A DNA stretch of 64,000 nt from Pseudeuparius sepicola (taxonomy: Eukaryota > Arthropoda > Insecta > Coleoptera > Anthribidae): the NCBI GenBank assembly GCA_963920635.1, contig OY987302.1, positions 43,899,500-43,963,499 of the forward strand. Direction: 5' to 3'. A model generated the notes under the pieces. That model was not told where the DNA came from. It worked only from the letters and a program-made list of their open reading frames with translations, and did not search any database. Shown in pieces: positions 32,401 through 42,700 of the stretch (positions within the stretch are counted from its first letter, which is position 1; the number at the start of each line of letters is the position of its first letter). A program made the translations under genes and the position numbers.

Positions 32401-33965
32401 AATGGTAACAAAACATTTCAAATTTGCGAGGTTTTCATGCTACATGCGATAGCAGCTACTTTTGCAGGTGGCTAAACCAAATAACAGGTTGTGTTGGTGC
32501 TTTACCCTGATATTCCATTGTTGAGAGATTCTACTACCATAATATACCTCATTTTTTGTAGATGACCCTGAGAAATGGAAAATATCACCGAGGGATCGTC
32601 TTGGGCCAGCCATTAACATGCAAAGAGGACCTAAATGTAAGAGATGTAGGCACATAGGTCACTTAACGAATAATTGCCCAAATAAGCCGGGACCATCCAA
32701 TTGCAGTTTATGCGGAAATCCCGGTCACAAAGAGCCCAGGTGCCCTAATAGGGTATGTTTCCAGGTAAGATTCACCACTATATAGCAGCATGGTGCTTAA
32801 ATTTGACTTGTCTTGTTTTATTTTTTCAGTGTGGTAACCCAGGGAAATTTTCGACAATTTATTGCTGGAAGTGCGCTAAGCATAGAAACAGTGTGTGTTG
32901 TATTTGTCAGACTGCAGGACACGCTGTTGACAAATGTCCAGATGCCTGGAGAAGGTACCACTTGACGGTATGATTTTATTTAACAATGGTGGAGTAAGAA
33001 TAATGGATAATGTTATTTTTTAGACAAAGTCGGGGCCATTGGAAATGTTGACAGGACCGCAACTGAAGCCACGAAGCAAACAGTGGTGCTCAGGATGCGC
33101 CCAACAAGGCCACCTCGAACACGAATGCAATAGTTATTATTATCAAAGGGAGTACCCTGCGGTAGCCCCGTACATTCATGATTATCAAGATCTTTATAAA
33201 CTCTGTGTTGATTCTCAAAGCACCAGCATACATAAAATCAACCCAGCTCATTTTAGTCGAAGAGAAAGTACTGACCATACAGATGTACTCCCTGGAGGGA
33301 TGCTCAATGTAAATCCACCACACAATATATTTGATGCAGATTTACTTCACAACTTTGTGCAGGAGTCGTCTTTCTCCCAGATACCTCCATTGTTAGGTCA
33401 GGCTAATTCCTATTTTGCAGAAAACACGGTAATAAACCCCTTTTCAATTTTGCAAAATCCAGGTTGTCCTGGAGCAAGCGATCCTAAGCCAGATGCAGTT
33501 AGAATTTATAACCATTTGAAGACCAAAACACATAAAATTTTCAGGTCTTCCCCGGTCCAAAATATCCAAGAATTTATCAGGAAAGACATTAAAAAACTCA
33601 ATCAGCTGAAAGTAAAAGCTAAATATTTGCGTAAGCGGAACTTCATCATCCACCGCAAAATCATGAATCTATCTCTACTGCAAGCAAAACAAGGTAAACG
33701 TGTATCAAAGGAAATTACTGAATTTTATAAAAAGGTGAACATGTTTGTGTTTGGCAAACACAAACTTCACGAAGGAGGGCGTTATTTAGGCCTTTTGAAA
33801 AAATTTGTCGAGAATTCAGAAACCAAGACTCTATCTATAAAAAAGAGAATAGCATTGGAAAAAGCATACAATTATATATTTGGCGGCGACATCCACAATA
33901 ATGTTGTATATAGAAAAGTGTTAAGTGTTCTAATTCATAAAGAAGAAAGTAAAGCAGGATCATAG
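26493..33965 (+). CDS. ZCCHC7: ZCCHC7/Air2-like zinc-knuckle protein (TRAMP complex)
   Basis: ZCCHC7/Air proteins bring RNA to the TRAMP polyadenylation complex for nuclear exosome decay. Inferred exons are 26493-26498 (ATG TTG, donor GTGAGT), 26558-28904, 32562-32764, 32830-32967 and 33024-33965. All junctions are GT-AG and in phase, total 1212 codons (1211 aa). The N-terminus has the family LYGQVFH-like motif, followed by a ~750-residue acidic, serine- and lysine-rich disordered region. CCHC knuckles lie at about 810-823 (CKRCRHIGHLTNNC), 832-845, 875-888 (CCICQTAGHAVDKC) and 920-933. The knuckle at 850-864 is degenerate (Lys in place of His), as in the family's atypical third knuckle. The conserved WRRYHLTTKSGP follows knuckle four. 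Intron 2 (28905-32561) holds several MITEs. The two-codon first exon is the least certain part. Candidate AATAAA at 34508. Confidence 0.93.
29252..29872. mobile_element. Fold-back element in ZCCHC7 intron 2
   Basis: The ends TATACTGGGTGACCAGAAAA and the inverted TTTTCTGGTCCCCCAGTATA enclose 621 bp. The arms pair over most of the length (ATTAACATAAGAGTAAACTG with CAGTTTACTCTTATGTTAAT; ATCAAAGTAGGCC occurs inverted on both sides). It ends two bases before the start of the next MITE. It has no coding capacity. Confidence 0.85.
29875..30268. mobile_element. MITE, family 'CAGAGCATATAAAAC', in ZCCHC7 intron 2
   Basis: The left end CAGAGCATATAAAACAATCA is intact. The right end stops at AGTTATACTGCTGGTTG and lacks the final TTTTATATGCTCTG. 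The interior matches the copy at 25833-26236 over its full length. Confidence 0.8.
31380..32187. mobile_element. Right-end relative of the TACAGGGTGG element, in ZCCHC7 intron 2
   Basis: It contains the same order of landmarks as 24776-25513: TTTAGCAGAAGAAAAAC, CACACCTACTCGC, its mirrored half, TACTTTTCCAGTGGCGTACC, TATTATGGTTGACC, TTTGCCTTAGCTGTCTTCCT and a decayed terminus TTGGACCAACCTGTATA. A ~90-bp insertion (31922-32010) separates two of these blocks relative to the other copy. The opposite end of the element is missing. Confidence 0.7.
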
Positions 33966-34075
33966 TCTGTATGATCAATCATGCCTAAGTTTTGAATTCG
34001 ATTAACTTAGGTAGTTTAGTTATTATTTTCAGAACCATTCTGTTGTATATTTTTAGTTTGCCTAAAGAAATGAAT

Positions 34076-34406
34076 TATACAGGGTGTTTAGCAAACACAC
34101 AGCAATGATTTTCAGAAAGCCACTTTTGATTTGAAGATACAGAGCGATGATGGATTTTCAACAATAACAATATCAAAGCTTTAATATGATAATAACATTA
34201 TTTTAAATGCTAGCTACCAGTTAGATGTCAACTATAGCTATGCATTCCAATGCATTTTAGGGGATTAATACTTAATACAAAATATGAAGAATTGTTTCGT
34301 CGAGTTCAAATTGTCTTTTCGAAAATCGTCAAAAGTCAAAATAGAAAAATATCCCAGGGAATAACACCTCGAATCTTTGCCAGATGTATATTAAACACCC
34401 TGTATA
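34076..34406. mobile_element. 331-bp MITE ending TATACAGGGTGTTTA, in ZCCHC7 3' region
   Basis: The perfect 15-bp ends TATACAGGGTGTTTA and TAAACACCCTGTATA enclose non-coding sequence. It lies 110 bp after the ZCCHC7 stop codon and before the first AATAAA (34508), so it may be part of the 3' UTR. Confidence 0.85.
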
Positions 34407-34507
34407 ATACTGATTGGACTTAAATTTTTTTAGTGAAAATTGGGGATAATTCTACTCCTTTTAATCCTAGGTATTTCATATTTATGTTATGTTAAAACAT
34501 ATAATTT

Positions 34508-34513
34508 AATAAA
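34508..34513 (+). terminator. Candidate poly(A) signal of ZCCHC7
   Basis: AATAAA about 540 nt after the stop codon, followed by a TTGTTGTGTATTTTT downstream element. The call rests on position only. Confidence 0.4.
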
Positions 34514-35623
34514 ATGTTAATTATTTTGTTGTGTATTTTTCAAGAACATCTGAAAGTAATCTGTTTAATGAAAATGCATAATTGAGATTTTGTGTTTGTC
34601 TTCTGCCCGAGCTCCTGCCAACCACAGCTTTTATATGTTGAAAGTCGAAACATTAATTTTTTTGGAAATTTTACACCAAATCCAGTAAAAGTTTTTCTAA
34701 TTGAATAACATGCCAATTTTCCAATTACCTAACTGAATATTCCTCTGCAATATTGTCAAAATTCCTCAATTTTCCTCGCAACTTCCTACGTTTTCCTAAC
34801 AAATTCCTCATTCCTACAAACAATAATTTAAGGATAGATCATCACGAACGTTTTGTAGTACTATTTATAATAAAAGTCCAACAATTTTTAATACATAACA
34901 ATATAATCTGATGCTTTTATTCACGTCCAAATATTACAGTTATTTGTTATTTTTGCTCAAATTTTATGATACCTCCTTGGATGACCTAAACTAATGTTTT
35001 TTTTTACCGCAAAACATGAACTTCACCTTGTTCCCCATTCAGAGATAGGAGGAAGGAGGTCCAAGTCAAGAACGTACTGTTCTTGGGTCCAAATCTCTGT
35101 CCAGTGTCCCGGTCTCGTCCACAAAATATATGTCTCGTCTGCAAGCGCGCAAGTGGCAATACCTTGGGTCAATCACGATCAGCGACAGTGCGCTCCATAA
35201 TGGCGTAATGCGTCCAAAATTTACTTGGTGTTTGGAATTAACATAAGAAATATTTTTCTAGTGACAATACATTCAATATTCCTCACAAATTAAAATTGTA
35301 CACAATAATGAATATCGTATCCTTCCTATGTTCCTATAAACCATAAACAAAGATCAGGAGGACTGTAGGACTTCTCCACAGATTATAAAATTAGGTTGTT
35401 TAGATAGGCCACTCCCCATATCCAATCAAAATGCGTGTCACTAGCACCCCTTGGGAGAGGAGTAGGTAAGTTCCAAGATCCGTAAAGTAAGGTCGCGTAT
35501 TGCTGAGAGAGAGCGTTCTGGATGACGTCATGGGAAGGCTGACAATAATTGTCAGCAAGGGCAACACGAGGGAACGCCAATCACAAGAGGGCCATATTCA
35601 AATTTAAATATTGTTCAGGAGTG
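34514..35623. other. Intergenic, no gene seen
   Basis: No coding frame is supported. Small palindromes are present: CAAGTCAAGAACGTACTGTTCTTGG with mismatches (~35060) and GCTGACAATAATTGTCAGC (35538-35556). A locally GC-richer patch at 35040-35210 has no similarity that I recognise. Confidence 0.4.
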
Positions 35624-35976
35624 TACAGGGTGTCTCAAGTCGACGGCACAGGTCTATTATGAGGAAACAAAAAGTGTAAACAAAATTTGGGGTGTGGGTC
35701 TGAAAGCAGTATTTTCTCTATTCTTTTTGGAATTTAACAAAAAATTTAATTTTTGCGGAAAACAAAATCAAATTTTATTAACTTACTAACGAAGTTAAAT
35801 GGAAAAACGGGAGCTTTTATAATATAATAATTTTGTCATCACTTGATTTTTGTCAAATTCCAAAAATAACATTTTCGGCTGAAAAGATGGCTTTCATAGT
35901 GCCCTCCTCCCAAATTTTGTCTACCCTTTTTGTTTTCTCACAGTGGACCCATGTCGTTGAGATTGAGACACCCTCT
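35624..35976. mobile_element. ~350-bp MITE ending TACAGGGTGTCTCA
   Basis: The left end TACAGGGTGTCTCAAGTCGA pairs with a decayed right end (TCGTTGAGATTGAGACACCCT). Inner arms AAACAAAAAGTGTAAACAAA and TTTTGTCTACCCTTTTTGTTT also pair. It has no coding capacity. Confidence 0.75.
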
Positions 35977-36420
35977 ACCTGATGCTTAATACAACATTTT
36001 CTGCACTGTAATTTTGTTACTTACAGTTACTCATTAAAGAAAAAGAACAAGCTAGTATAAGCACATGCCAGATTTAATTGTTATACCTACATATAATTTT
36101 TCTTGAAATCGGCAGTGAAGTGTCTCAAAATCGTCATTAAAAGCTCAGAAATCGGCACTGAAGTAGTCCATTGTACGATTTTTTCAATAAGTACGCTTTG
36201 GCAAGATGTAAACATCAAACGTCAGATGTGGAGTTATCGCCCGTCAATAGAGACCAAATATTCAAAACCCTGCCAATAAAAGCCCATTTAACTTTTCGTA
36301 CACATTGTGAAATTGTTACCTATAGAGCGCAATCGTTCAGTTCAAATATTTTAGTACGTTTGAATATGAATCTATTTTACATGGAGGCTGCACACAGGCA
36401 GCAGTTTGTATTTTCTGTCA

Positions 36421-36515
36421 GAAAGTGCCGTGTCTCGTCATACTTGACCTAGGTAGAGCAATCGTCAAAGTTAAGCAACGCTGCGCGCAGTTAGTTCATG
36501 GACGGGTGAGCCCTT
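36421..36515 (+). repeat. 5S rRNA-derived sequence (SINE3-like or 5S pseudogene)
   Basis: GAAAGTGCCGTGTCTCGTC matches the 5S rRNA internal block GAAAGCACCGGTTCTCGTC. After a ~12-nt insertion the match resumes: AAGTTAAGCAACG is identical to the 5S internal control region A box, then GCGCGCAGTTAGT and GGACGGGTGA correspond to the C-box block. The first ~30 and last ~20 nt of 5S are missing, and a T-run follows about 30 nt later. It is therefore a 5S-derived SINE head or pseudogene and not a functional gene. The 5S comparison is from memory of the conserved sequence. Confidence 0.75.
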
Positions 36516-36568
36516 ATGATTATTTATTAGCGTAATAAAACTTTTTTTTTCCGATTTAAAAAAATATA

Positions 36569-36687
36569 TGTACCTCGTCACTGAAGTTCTTTTTATGACT
36601 CATGTGGTTTATTTGCCTCGGCCAGAGGCCTCGGCAACTAAATTCCACATGAGTCATAAAAAGTCGAACTTCAGTGCCTTGGTACAT
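36569..36687. repeat. Palindromic hairpin element (~119 bp)
   Basis: The arms ATGTACCTCGTCACTGAAGT and ACTTCAGTGCCTTGGTACAT pair. The stem continues through TTTTTATGACTCATGTGG and CCACATGAGTCATAAAAA, then an apex TTGCCTCGGCCAGAGGCCTCGGCAA that is itself a nested hairpin. Confidence 0.85.
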
Positions 36688-38809
36688 AAATAACTATTAT
36701 TACAAGTTATAGAAAATTAAATTATACCAAATTAATACTAATGATTAATGATATATTTAAAAATAACATGCTCTTGCATTACTGTGTCCTTTTTTCTATA
36801 ATCGGCCCAAGTTCGATTATATAATTAGATAGAGAGAAATAAAGATGAGATTTATTTGGGGCAATTATAATTCACAAATATTTTACAAAGTTTAATAACA
36901 AAGTATTTATAATTTTTCATATATAATTATTGAGAAAGTTGCTTAAATTCTCTAATTTTTATATTTTTCACTTTAATAACAGCTAATATCTCTGCCAAGC
37001 TATTTTTTAACACATATTTATCTTTAACATTACAAGTAACTGTTCCTCTCAAAACATCATTAATATTTTTCACTTCACAAATAATTGGGTTATAACTTGC
37101 TTTTAAAAATTTCTTAAAAATTCTTGTTTCGTATTGTACAAAATGTATTTTTTATTTTTTAATATTTTCCATAAATAATATTGCACCATAGGAGAAAATA
37201 ATGCCTAACTTGGATTTTGGGGCGAACTAGCATATTTGGTTTGTAATCGCATTCTACAATAGTTATTAAAGAATGTTCTTTGGAGGCAGATCTGATGATG
37301 GTGATGCCAGCAGTTTATTCTGACAAGTTGGACAATGCGCCTAACTAACTAAACGAATAATAGGTGGGATTCACGATAGGTACGTGTACCATGGCTTTGA
37401 ACCTTTGAATAAAGAATCCCAGGAAGAAGTCAAAGCTCTATAGGTATTATAAAATACGTGAGACAGAAATTGCCCTGTGTGGTAACCAAGTTTTGACACA
37501 ATATTTTGATATCTGACACTGTGATAGGTGTCAGTATGTGGTACTTAGATACTATTTCGAGTTTCGAGCTTAGCTGAGTGGCTTGTGGCACTTCCCTGTC
37601 TGTCAAAACTAAAATGTGTAAGGATAATAATCCATCGGTAAGTAATTTTGTAATTTAGAATAACTTTTGAGGTCATATACCAAAGAGGGATAGGCATATG
37701 TGTAAGTATTTACATCTTCATAATTGGAAATTTAAAATTAGCATTGCTATATTATGAAGGATTCCTAAACATAAATACATAAACGTGCCTTATAATTTTT
37801 TGCCTGTATTGTATGTACTGATTTCATGAAAAATTAGGACTTCTACCTCGATTGTTTCTCAAAACAACTCAAAGGTGTGCGCCGCTGTAAAAACGGAACC
37901 TTCATCCCGCCATATGCAGAGACTGTCCCGGTCTAGTGTTAAGACCATATTTGCTCCTTCCTGGGGTTCTCTGTTCAAAGCTTTGAACACATATCTTCAC
38001 ACCTTTTCAACTGCTTAAGCCAAAAACGAAAAGATCTGAAAATCTGTATCAGATTAAGGAATCAGACTCTTCAATTCACCAATGTTTCGGAATATTTAAC
38101 TCCATTATCAAGGTTCTAAAATTACAAACAACATTAAAAATACCCAATAAAAAATGTCGAAGAAATAATATTTGAAAAAGTTGTTGCTTTTGAAAAGTTA
38201 CATTTTGGCACTTGTTTCTGGGACAGCTGGTGTATCTCTATAGAAGCACAAAGGATGAAAAATTTGTCGACTGCACTCAAAAGTATTAAATTTCAAAAAA
38301 TATAGGGTCATCTGATCTTGTGGATTGCCGGCCTTCGTCTAGACGTAGTGTAGAGTGGTACAAATAAGGTAGGTAGTCCAGCATTAATTATCATTTATCA
38401 AACATAGTGGTCTATACCAACGTTTCCGTATATTTAACTCCATCATTAGGGTCCTACAATAATTACAAACCACAAACATTTTTTAAACCGCTTATATAAC
38501 AAACAAAATGGATGAACAATAAGATTTTGGCTTAAAGGGTTGACAAGGGGTGAAGATGAGGGTAACAAATTTGCCTGAATGCAAATTTTTTAACAAAAAC
38601 TATAATATTGTTCGTAGACACAAGGGGAATGACTGGATGACTCTTTTACTTGGCATATATTTATTGGAATTTATTTTACATTTAGTAAAAAATTGTTTCA
38701 AAAATCCAAGGCAAACTTAACCAGCATAACATTCGCAAAAATTCGGAAATTTCAGATGCTGTAGAGGAAACATCTTGCTATTTCATCTACCAACACTTTA
38801 GGTGGTCCT
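36688..38809. other. Intergenic, no gene seen; small repeats only
   Basis: There is an isolated fragment of the CAGAGCATATAAAAC MITE interior at ~37405-37435 (TTGAATAAAGAATCCCAGGA). A ~60-bp block (TTTCGGAATATTTAACTCCATTATCA at ~38090 and TTTCCGTATATTTAACTCCATCATTA at ~38423) is directly repeated about 333 bp apart. A TAGCTGAGTGG (37571) resembles a Pol III A box but has no B box. No CDS. Confidence 0.4.
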
Positions 38810-39265
38810 GTTAATTCAACAACTGTTTTGAAATAAATCTATGGCAGCTTGACTCGCCACGTGCTTCTAAAGTTCCTATTTTGCTCAACTTTTACACGGT
38901 GTAGAACAGAACACTATATGTTTTGCTCAAATTTGTATATGTGGGTTTCCTGATTAACAATATGGTGTCAGATTCTAAATAATAAAAAAAATTCTAAATG
39001 GTTTTCGTTAAAATCAGGGGTATACAAAATCTTAGCCATCCCTGGATTTGCATTTTGAGAAAAGTAATAACCAATTAGTAGGTTTTCTGCTTATGGGAAT
39101 ACGTTGACAAACTACGTTAGTCATTACATGACGTTTCAAAGTAATAGCGTCAAATGAAGTGTTTTTGAAGCCCTTCCCATCAAAAGAAGGTTTTTCAAAA
39201 TATTTCACAAAATAATTTTTTTATCAATTTGTATACACCTAAAAGTAGACACATTGTATGGTGTT
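38810..39265. repeat. Single arm of the 'AAAAGTAGACACCCTGTA' fold-back family
   Basis: It shares the order GGTGGTCCTGTT, CCTATTTTGCTCAACTTTTA, CACGGTGTAGAACAGAACAC, TGGTGTCAGATTCTAAATAA, CATCCCTGGATTTGCATTTT and AAAAGTAGACACATTGTA with the arms at 54745-56269. The complementary arm is absent, so it is a half element. It lies just downstream of the icln last exon. Confidence 0.75.
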
Positions 39266-39725
39266 TACTTATAAAAATTTTAGCAAGCGTCAAATGACCT
39301 TAACAATTTGGAAATATCGTTGTGTGGTACATACTGCTGAATCTACAGATACAGCACCTGCCAGCTAAACCCAAAAAACTGCATATAAGGCAGACAAAAA
39401 ATCGATAACATTTCACCGGAATAATAGTCCAATTTTGCTGTAAACAAAAAATCAAGTAAATGTATCTTATAGTATAAATATACTATTATTTATGGACCTT
39501 AGTGTCTGAATGGAACTCTTTGCAAACTGTTTCTAAGTTTAGCTCATCATAGTGATTAAAATAATATAAAACTTTTAATCATTATCCTTTTCCGTTTGTG
39601 AAATATTACATTTCAAAATAGAGTATTTAAAAAAACTTGGTTGCATTTTATAGCAGCCTCGTTACGAGCACACAATGTTGAGTATTAATTAAGAAAAACT
39701 TTTGTGACAGTAAAAATTACAAGTG

Positions 39726-39731
39726 TTTATT
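39726..39731 (-). terminator. Candidate poly(A) signal of icln
   Basis: A canonical AATAAA on the minus strand about 66 nt past the icln stop codon. The call rests on position only. Confidence 0.5.
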
Positions 39732-39796
39732 TAAAAAATACAAAGCTAACTTACATATATTATTAAATACACCATACAAATAAATGATAATTGGAA

Positions 39797-42700
39797 TTAG
39801 TCTGCGTCTTCGAAATCCTCGTCATCATTACTATTACCATTAGTAGCATAATTTATGTCTACGTTTCTGTGCATTCTTCTGGAGATACTTTCAAGATCTA
39901 AAACAAAAACATATTTACTGTAATAATCTAGATGATTCCGATGACCATATTCCACTGTTTTAGGAATATGACAATGGGCCTTTTTGACGAGGTGAAATAA
40001 AAATTTTTGTATGATCATTTTCAATCAATGAGAGTTAATACGTGCCAGTGTAACCTATTATCATAACTTAACTATGAACGAGATTCTCATTGATAAAGTC
40101 AGTTTGTTCAGAAAAACTTGAAACATATCTAATAGCAAAACAACAACGCCAACATCTATGCAGTCAGCTGATTTTGTGCGTCTTAGGCCTGCTACATCAG
40201 ACATCAAATTTAAAAATCGATTCACACCCCTGCTATGATTCTATAATTAAAGATATATGGTTCTTTGCTATAAGTTATAAAGATATTCTCACACGTATGG
40301 TGTCTACCAGAATTTGCCAAAAAACACTGCTCGTATTCTCGCCACAGTTAGATCAATGACGAAGGGGCATTTTGTGAGCACGCACTTTTGTTCCCTCGGG
40401 TATATTAAATATGTATAATGGGCCGCAATTCGTACATCCATCTTTGGTTAATGATTTTTTGCCCATCCTATTCACAAAAAAAAAACACTGTCCAGTACTC
40501 TATGTTATATACAATCTCTGTGTGTCAGGCGGTAGAAAATGATCAATAAAGCGGTGTTGCTTGAGGCCCGATCTATGAGGGTCAGGGTTGAGATGAATTA
40601 AATCAGTTGATTAAAATCATGATTTTAATAAAAGCAATTTTTTTAATAAAATCATTAAATTCAGGACACTTAAAAATATATCTATTCATAGAAAGAAAAC
40701 CTTAAAATCGTTTTGGATACAAAAACAAAACTGACAACTTTTTATAATATTTATTATAAGACTTGAAAAGGAATTTAGCAGCTTTCACAAAAATGGAACT
40801 TTCAAAAAAGGCCTTTTAAAAAACAGAACCTAATAAGAAAATAAAAACTGAATATTGTTTAACTTTATTGTGGTTTATTGTGGGTAATATGACTTGTGAA
40901 GTGTTTAAGAAATAAAAAGTACCTACTGATCTGAGTATATTATTCATGCTTGAAAATATTTTTTCGTTTGATGAAACAAGAGATAAACAGTTAAAAAATA
41001 TGCATGTTAATAGAAACTAGGTATAGCCAACATTAATTTAAAAAAATCAAAAAAATAATGTTTTCAAAAAATCGTTGATTAGAAATCATGATTTTTATCA
41101 ACCCTGATGAGGGTAATGTCCAAAATCAAATTTAAAAAAGTAGATGAGGAGTATCTTACTATTCAATTGGTTTTATTGAGGTATTAAATATTGGGACATT
41201 AAAATTGGGCACAAATCATCGAACTTTTTTTTTACTTTTGGTTTGAGTATACTGACCTATCTAATTATCAATTATGCCTGGTTGTAATAAGGACATTTTT
41301 ACCAAAACAAGTTTTTGTTTAGAGGTCACGTTAACCACAGCTGATTACGAAATAGATTTCTTGCTTTCTTCTTGGTGGTTTTCGTTAATATAATATTGTA
41401 ATTACTCATTCAAATCAAATTAACAGTCAGCTGGTGTCAGTTAGTAATTTTTAATTTTTCTGGTTGGTACAACAACGAGAATAGTAAAGATAATAAAGAA
41501 AAAGTTGAATCTTCCCAATAATTAAATAAAAGTAAAACATAAAATAAAGTGCCTGAATGCTTCTATTATTGTATATGTTAATTTTTAAAAGATAAAGCAA
41601 AAGCATAAATATAAATAGTAGAACTGCTTCTCAAAAAGAAAGTAAGTGGACATTAGAAGATAAAGTTGTGGCACAAACCAGGCTTTAGGTAAGTATACAT
41701 ATAATATAGGTATACCTAATCTCGGGTATCATTTCTTCTGATCTATATTTCAATAAGTTATTTCTTTTACTGCAGATAGATGTTGTCGTTTCTTGTGTGG
41801 GACCATCTTTATACTTGTTAACAGTTGGTCTACAAATTTACGAAGTCTTAGCAGCTTCCTTAAAAAATGAACAAAAGCACGTACTCTATAATTCACTTAT
41901 TATAGGAACCACTGTTATTAATCTTAGGAAGACAAACTTGATCAAATTGAGATTTCTTACTTTTTGTCGTAAATTACAGCTTCAAAATTAGTCAAAACTT
42001 CTATAATTTTCTGAAAAATATTTTTATAATAATGTAATCATTAAAAATGTCCACGCGCGGCCTCATAAATCGTTCCACTAGGCACGAGAAATGAGCAAGA
42101 AATCAAGAATTTCGGGTAAGTGCGGCAACGTTGCGCCAATAACTTCCCCTACATTCCCTCGTACCACCCTGCTCCTCTCCGTAGAAAATAAAAATTGCAT
42201 TAGCTGACGTATTCACACGCCAGTCAACGAAAATAGGTTAATAAATCGCTGCATTATCATTATAATAATTTATAAGTGGATTTAAAGTTTTACACAGTTC
42301 CTTGGTGTTTTGAGATTCACGTAACGTGAAATTACGCGGATTTCTTTCATTGTCAAAGTGGTATTAGTTAAATAAGGTATAATATCTAAGTATAATTGTG
42401 ATATTATAGAAGAATCTCATAGTGGTTTTTTACATTGGTTTATTACACTTCTTTATCTTAACCGCAAACCAAATCTTTGGTTTATTTTAATTTTTAAAGC
42501 TTCCCTGGAGTATTCGGGTGAGGTTCTGATGCTTCCCGGTCCCCCGAAAAATCGAGAAATGAGAAAAAAAAAACAAGCAATTTCCAATAGTAGTTTCAGA
42601 GGATTTTCCGTCGGTTTCGTTGATTCTACGGCCATCCCGTTTCTCGAAATTGGTTAATCGTGAATCGGGAATTTCTCTTAGATATCGGATTTTCGAAGTT

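Noticed and set aside
37548..37620. Possible tRNA or SINE from a TAGCTGAGTGG A box
   Set aside because: There is no B box within the next 60 nt and no tRNA-like folding.
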